Assembly: GCA_044433645.1 (NCBI GenBank)
Contig: JAWXTK010000035.1
Coordinates: 1-8,284 of the forward strand
Length of the DNA: 8,284 bases
Origin: JAWXTK01 sp044433645
GTDB taxonomy: Bacteria; Bacteroidota; Bacteroidia; Bacteroidales; Rikenellaceae
Direction of reading: 5' to 3'
A program made the translations under genes and the position numbers. This document shows positions 7,336-8,284 of this stretch, piece by piece. The first letter of the stretch is position 1. Every line of letters begins with the position of its first letter. Below the pieces are notes generated by a model that did not search any database, was not told the DNA's origin, and saw only the letters and a list, made by a program, of their open reading frames with translations.

Positions 7336-7340
7336 CACCT
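7336..7340 (-). promoter_or_regulatory. Shine-Dalgarno-like site of the OmpA/DUF3575 gene
   Basis: The minus strand reads AGGTG, then 6 nt (TAAAAT), then the ATG at 7329. The other genes of the operon have only A/T-rich leaders, so this clear site supports both the start choice and stronger initiation on the first gene. Confidence 0.55.
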
Positions 7341-7354
7341 AAAAATTATAGCCA

Positions 7355-7388
7355 CAAAGTTACTATTTTTTATCCGTTATTGAGCAAA
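7355..7388 (-). promoter_or_regulatory. Bacteroidales-type promoter for the fimbrial operon
   Basis: On the minus strand a -7 box TAACTTTG (7355-7362) matches TAnnTTTG exactly. A -33 TTTG lies at 7385-7388, with 22 bp between them, slightly longer than the usual 19-21. Transcription would start near 7350, leaving a 5' leader of about 20 nt with the AGGTG site. I see no long inverted repeats around it that would make it an invertible promoter. Confidence 0.65.
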
Positions 7389-7461
7389 AAAATCACAGAA
7401 AAATTTTATTTTTTTCACCCTTTTAGAACACAAAAACAAGACATTATTATACCTCTAAAAA

Positions 7462-7493
7462 TTTGGTTCTTTAAAATACTTTACATATATTTG
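7462..7493 (+). promoter_or_regulatory. Bacteroidales-type promoter for the membrane-protein gene
   Basis: TTTG at 7462-7465 and TATATTTG at 7486-7493 are separated by 20 bp, a full match to the TTTG / TAnnTTTG consensus at normal spacing. Transcription would begin near 7500, giving an mRNA leader of about 100 nt before the ATG at 7604. It is divergent from the operon promoter, with the two -7 boxes about 125 bp apart. Confidence 0.7.
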
Positions 7494-7537
7494 TGTTGTA
7501 TGCCCACATTCAAAATCAACAAAGAAAAACAATATTT

Positions 7538-7557
7538 AAAAAAAAAGGGGGAGGGGG
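7538..7557 (+). promoter_or_regulatory. A9-G5-A-G5 purine tract in the leader, with possible small leader ORFs
   Basis: The 20-nt tract is nine A, five G, one A, five G. Its GGAGG core lies 6 nt before an ATG at 7564, which opens a 22-codon frame (MPLTQVSKPKIKF..., stop 7630-7632) that overlaps the start of the membrane-protein gene in another frame. A second small frame, from ATG 7500 (almost at the predicted transcription start) to 7592, encodes a Lys-rich 30-mer and reads through the tract. Neither is supported by anything except position. The tract could instead be an mRNA structure or protein-binding element, or be length-variable. The rest of the 7330-7603 gap holds only the two divergent promoters. 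Confidence 0.35.
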
Positions 7558-7603
7558 AAGCCGATGCCTTTAACACAAGTAAGCAAACCTAAAATTAAAT
7601 TTT

Positions 7604-8203
7604 ATGAAAAAAATCACATCAATGATTCTTGAGAAAATCAAAGCAATCCCAGGGTTAAACCTACTAAACCCAGTAATGAACTTTTTAAACAACGGAGATG
7701 TTTTCAAACAACCCATTTCTTTCATCTACCTTCTTTTTGCATTAGCTTCTGCCCTATCACCTTTCTATCTTTTATATGAAATTATTGATAGTGGATTCTT
7801 TAGACATGCTAACGCAGCAGCTTTCTTTGGATTTTTCTTTATATTTATCGTACTTCTTATTACTGCTATTTTTAGCTTCCGTTACTGGCTTGAGAGAAGC
7901 TCTAATATTCAAGATATATCGGATAGCAAATCTGAATACGTAGGCACACCCGTATTAACTAGTCTTATCCAACACATTGGCGAGTGGGCTGGCGTCACCT
8001 TAGCAACAGCTGGCACATTAATTGTTATCATCGGCACTTTTACAGCACCTGAGATTTTATATTATTTAGATCTACCATCAGGAGCGCTAGTTGGTGCTAT
8101 ACTTAGCTGCATCATCACAGGCTTTGTAATTATCCTAGTAACTCGCGTTTTAGCAGAGCTAATCAGAGCCCTAACATCTATCGCAAACAACACACAAAAA
8201 TAA
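7604..8203 (+). CDS. Four-helix inner-membrane protein of unknown function
   Basis: 199 residues. Hydrophobic segments lie at about 38-61, 71-96, 126-148 and 159-183. Before them is a positively charged, amphipathic-looking N-terminus (MKKITSMILEKIKAIPGLNLLNPVMNFLNN). Between helices 2 and 3 is a polar loop of about 28 residues (YWLERSSNIQDISDSKSEYV...). The C-terminus RVLAELIRALTSIANNTQK is likely cytosolic. I do not recognise a characterised family. The layout, including the 'AELIRAL..IANNT' ending, resembles small conserved Bacteroidota membrane proteins of unknown role and, loosely, DUF4282. No enzymatic motif is visible. The start at 7604 fits the long hydrophobic frame; Met7 (7622) is an alternative. 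It has its own promoter and terminator and is divergent from the fimbrial operon, so a functional link with the fimbriae is not shown. Confidence 0.85.
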   Translation: MKKITSMILEKIKAIPGLNLLNPVMNFLNNGDVFKQPISFIYLLFALASALSPFYLLYEIIDSGFFRHANAAAFFGFFFIFIVLLITAIFSFRYWLERSSNIQDISDSKSEYVGTPVLTSLIQHIGEWAGVTLATAGTLIVIIGTFTAPEILYYLDLPSGALVGAILSCIITGFVIILVTRVLAELIRALTSIANNTQK

Positions 8204-8226
8204 TCTAAAAAAGATTTAGCAAAAAC

Positions 8227-8265
8227 AAAAAAGCTGATTTGCAAGTTATGCAAATCAGCTTTTTT
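8227..8265 (+). terminator. Intrinsic terminator of the membrane-protein gene
   Basis: The arms 8227-8243 and 8249-8265 are perfect reverse complements (17 bp) with loop AGTTA, ending in a run of seven T. It begins 24 nt after the TAA. Its A-rich 5' arm would also give a U tract to transcripts arriving on the minus strand from the right, so it may be bidirectional. Confidence 0.9.
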
Positions 8266-8284
8266 TAGATGGTGGTGCCACCAA

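Noticed and set aside
7330..7500. Invertible (phase-variable) promoter, as found at many Bacteroides surface loci
   Set aside because: The only inverted match flanking the promoters is about 6 bp (cacaaa/tttgtg) and comes from the two -7 boxes themselves. No longer inverted repeat or recombinase gene is visible.
7380..7592. Plus-strand 70-codon frame across the intergenic region
   Set aside because: Its first 40 codons lie upstream of the predicted transcription start and run through both promoters. Only the small internal frame from 7500 could be transcribed.
8270..8284. Inverted repeat tggtgg-tg-ccacca at the window edge, possibly the 3' end of a minus-strand RNA gene
   Set aside because: It is only 6 bp and cut by the window end. 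No tRNA arms can be tested, so it does not support an RNA gene.

Overview
The window looks like AT-rich chromosomal DNA from a gut-type Bacteroidales bacterium (phylum Bacteroidota). The evidence is convergent. There are three lipoprotein signal peptides on fimbrillin-like or fimbria-associated proteins. One protein joins an OmpA domain to a DUF3575-like domain. BspA-type leucine-rich repeats and GLUG motifs are present. Two promoters match the Bacteroidales pattern (TTTG, then TAnnTTTG), and most starts lack a Shine-Dalgarno sequence. I cannot name the genus from this sequence.

Layout, left to right. Positions 1-2733 (+) hold the 3' part of a very large surface protein whose start lies outside the window. 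It has a fimbrillin-type (DUF6562-like) region, a long Thr/Asn-rich parallel beta-helix region, and a C-terminal GLUG module. It converges on a four-gene minus-strand operon, and two long perfect hairpins (2750-2848) separate the two transcription units. The operon reads from 7329 down to 2867. First comes an OmpA/DUF3575-like outer-membrane protein (6217-7329). It is followed by a minor fimbrial lipoprotein of FimB/Mfa2 or DUF5119 type (5369-6217), a fimbrillin-like lipoprotein fused to five 24-residue BspA-type leucine-rich repeats plus part of a sixth (3751-5352), and a plain Mfa-like fimbrillin lipoprotein (2867-3739). Gene spacing is -1, 16 and 11 nt, so one mRNA is expected. It would start from a promoter at about 7355-7388.

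Divergent from the operon, a second consensus promoter (7462-7493) and a roughly 100-nt leader with an A9-G5-A-G5 purine tract precede a 199-residue four-helix membrane protein of unknown function (7604-8203). That gene ends in a strong intrinsic terminator (8227-8265).

Taken together, this is most simply a type V (FimA/Mfa-type) fimbria or surface-adhesin locus. The OmpA/DUF3575 protein would tie the structure to peptidoglycan and the outer membrane. The small lipoprotein would be an anchor or minor subunit, and the two fimbrillins would be structural and tip/adhesive subunits. The convergent beta-helix protein may be an additional or alternative adhesin. The most unusual elements are the fimbrillin-LRR fusion, the fimbrillin/beta-helix/GLUG protein and the odd leader of the membrane-protein gene. 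I saw no CRISPR array, insertion sequence or complete RNA gene.
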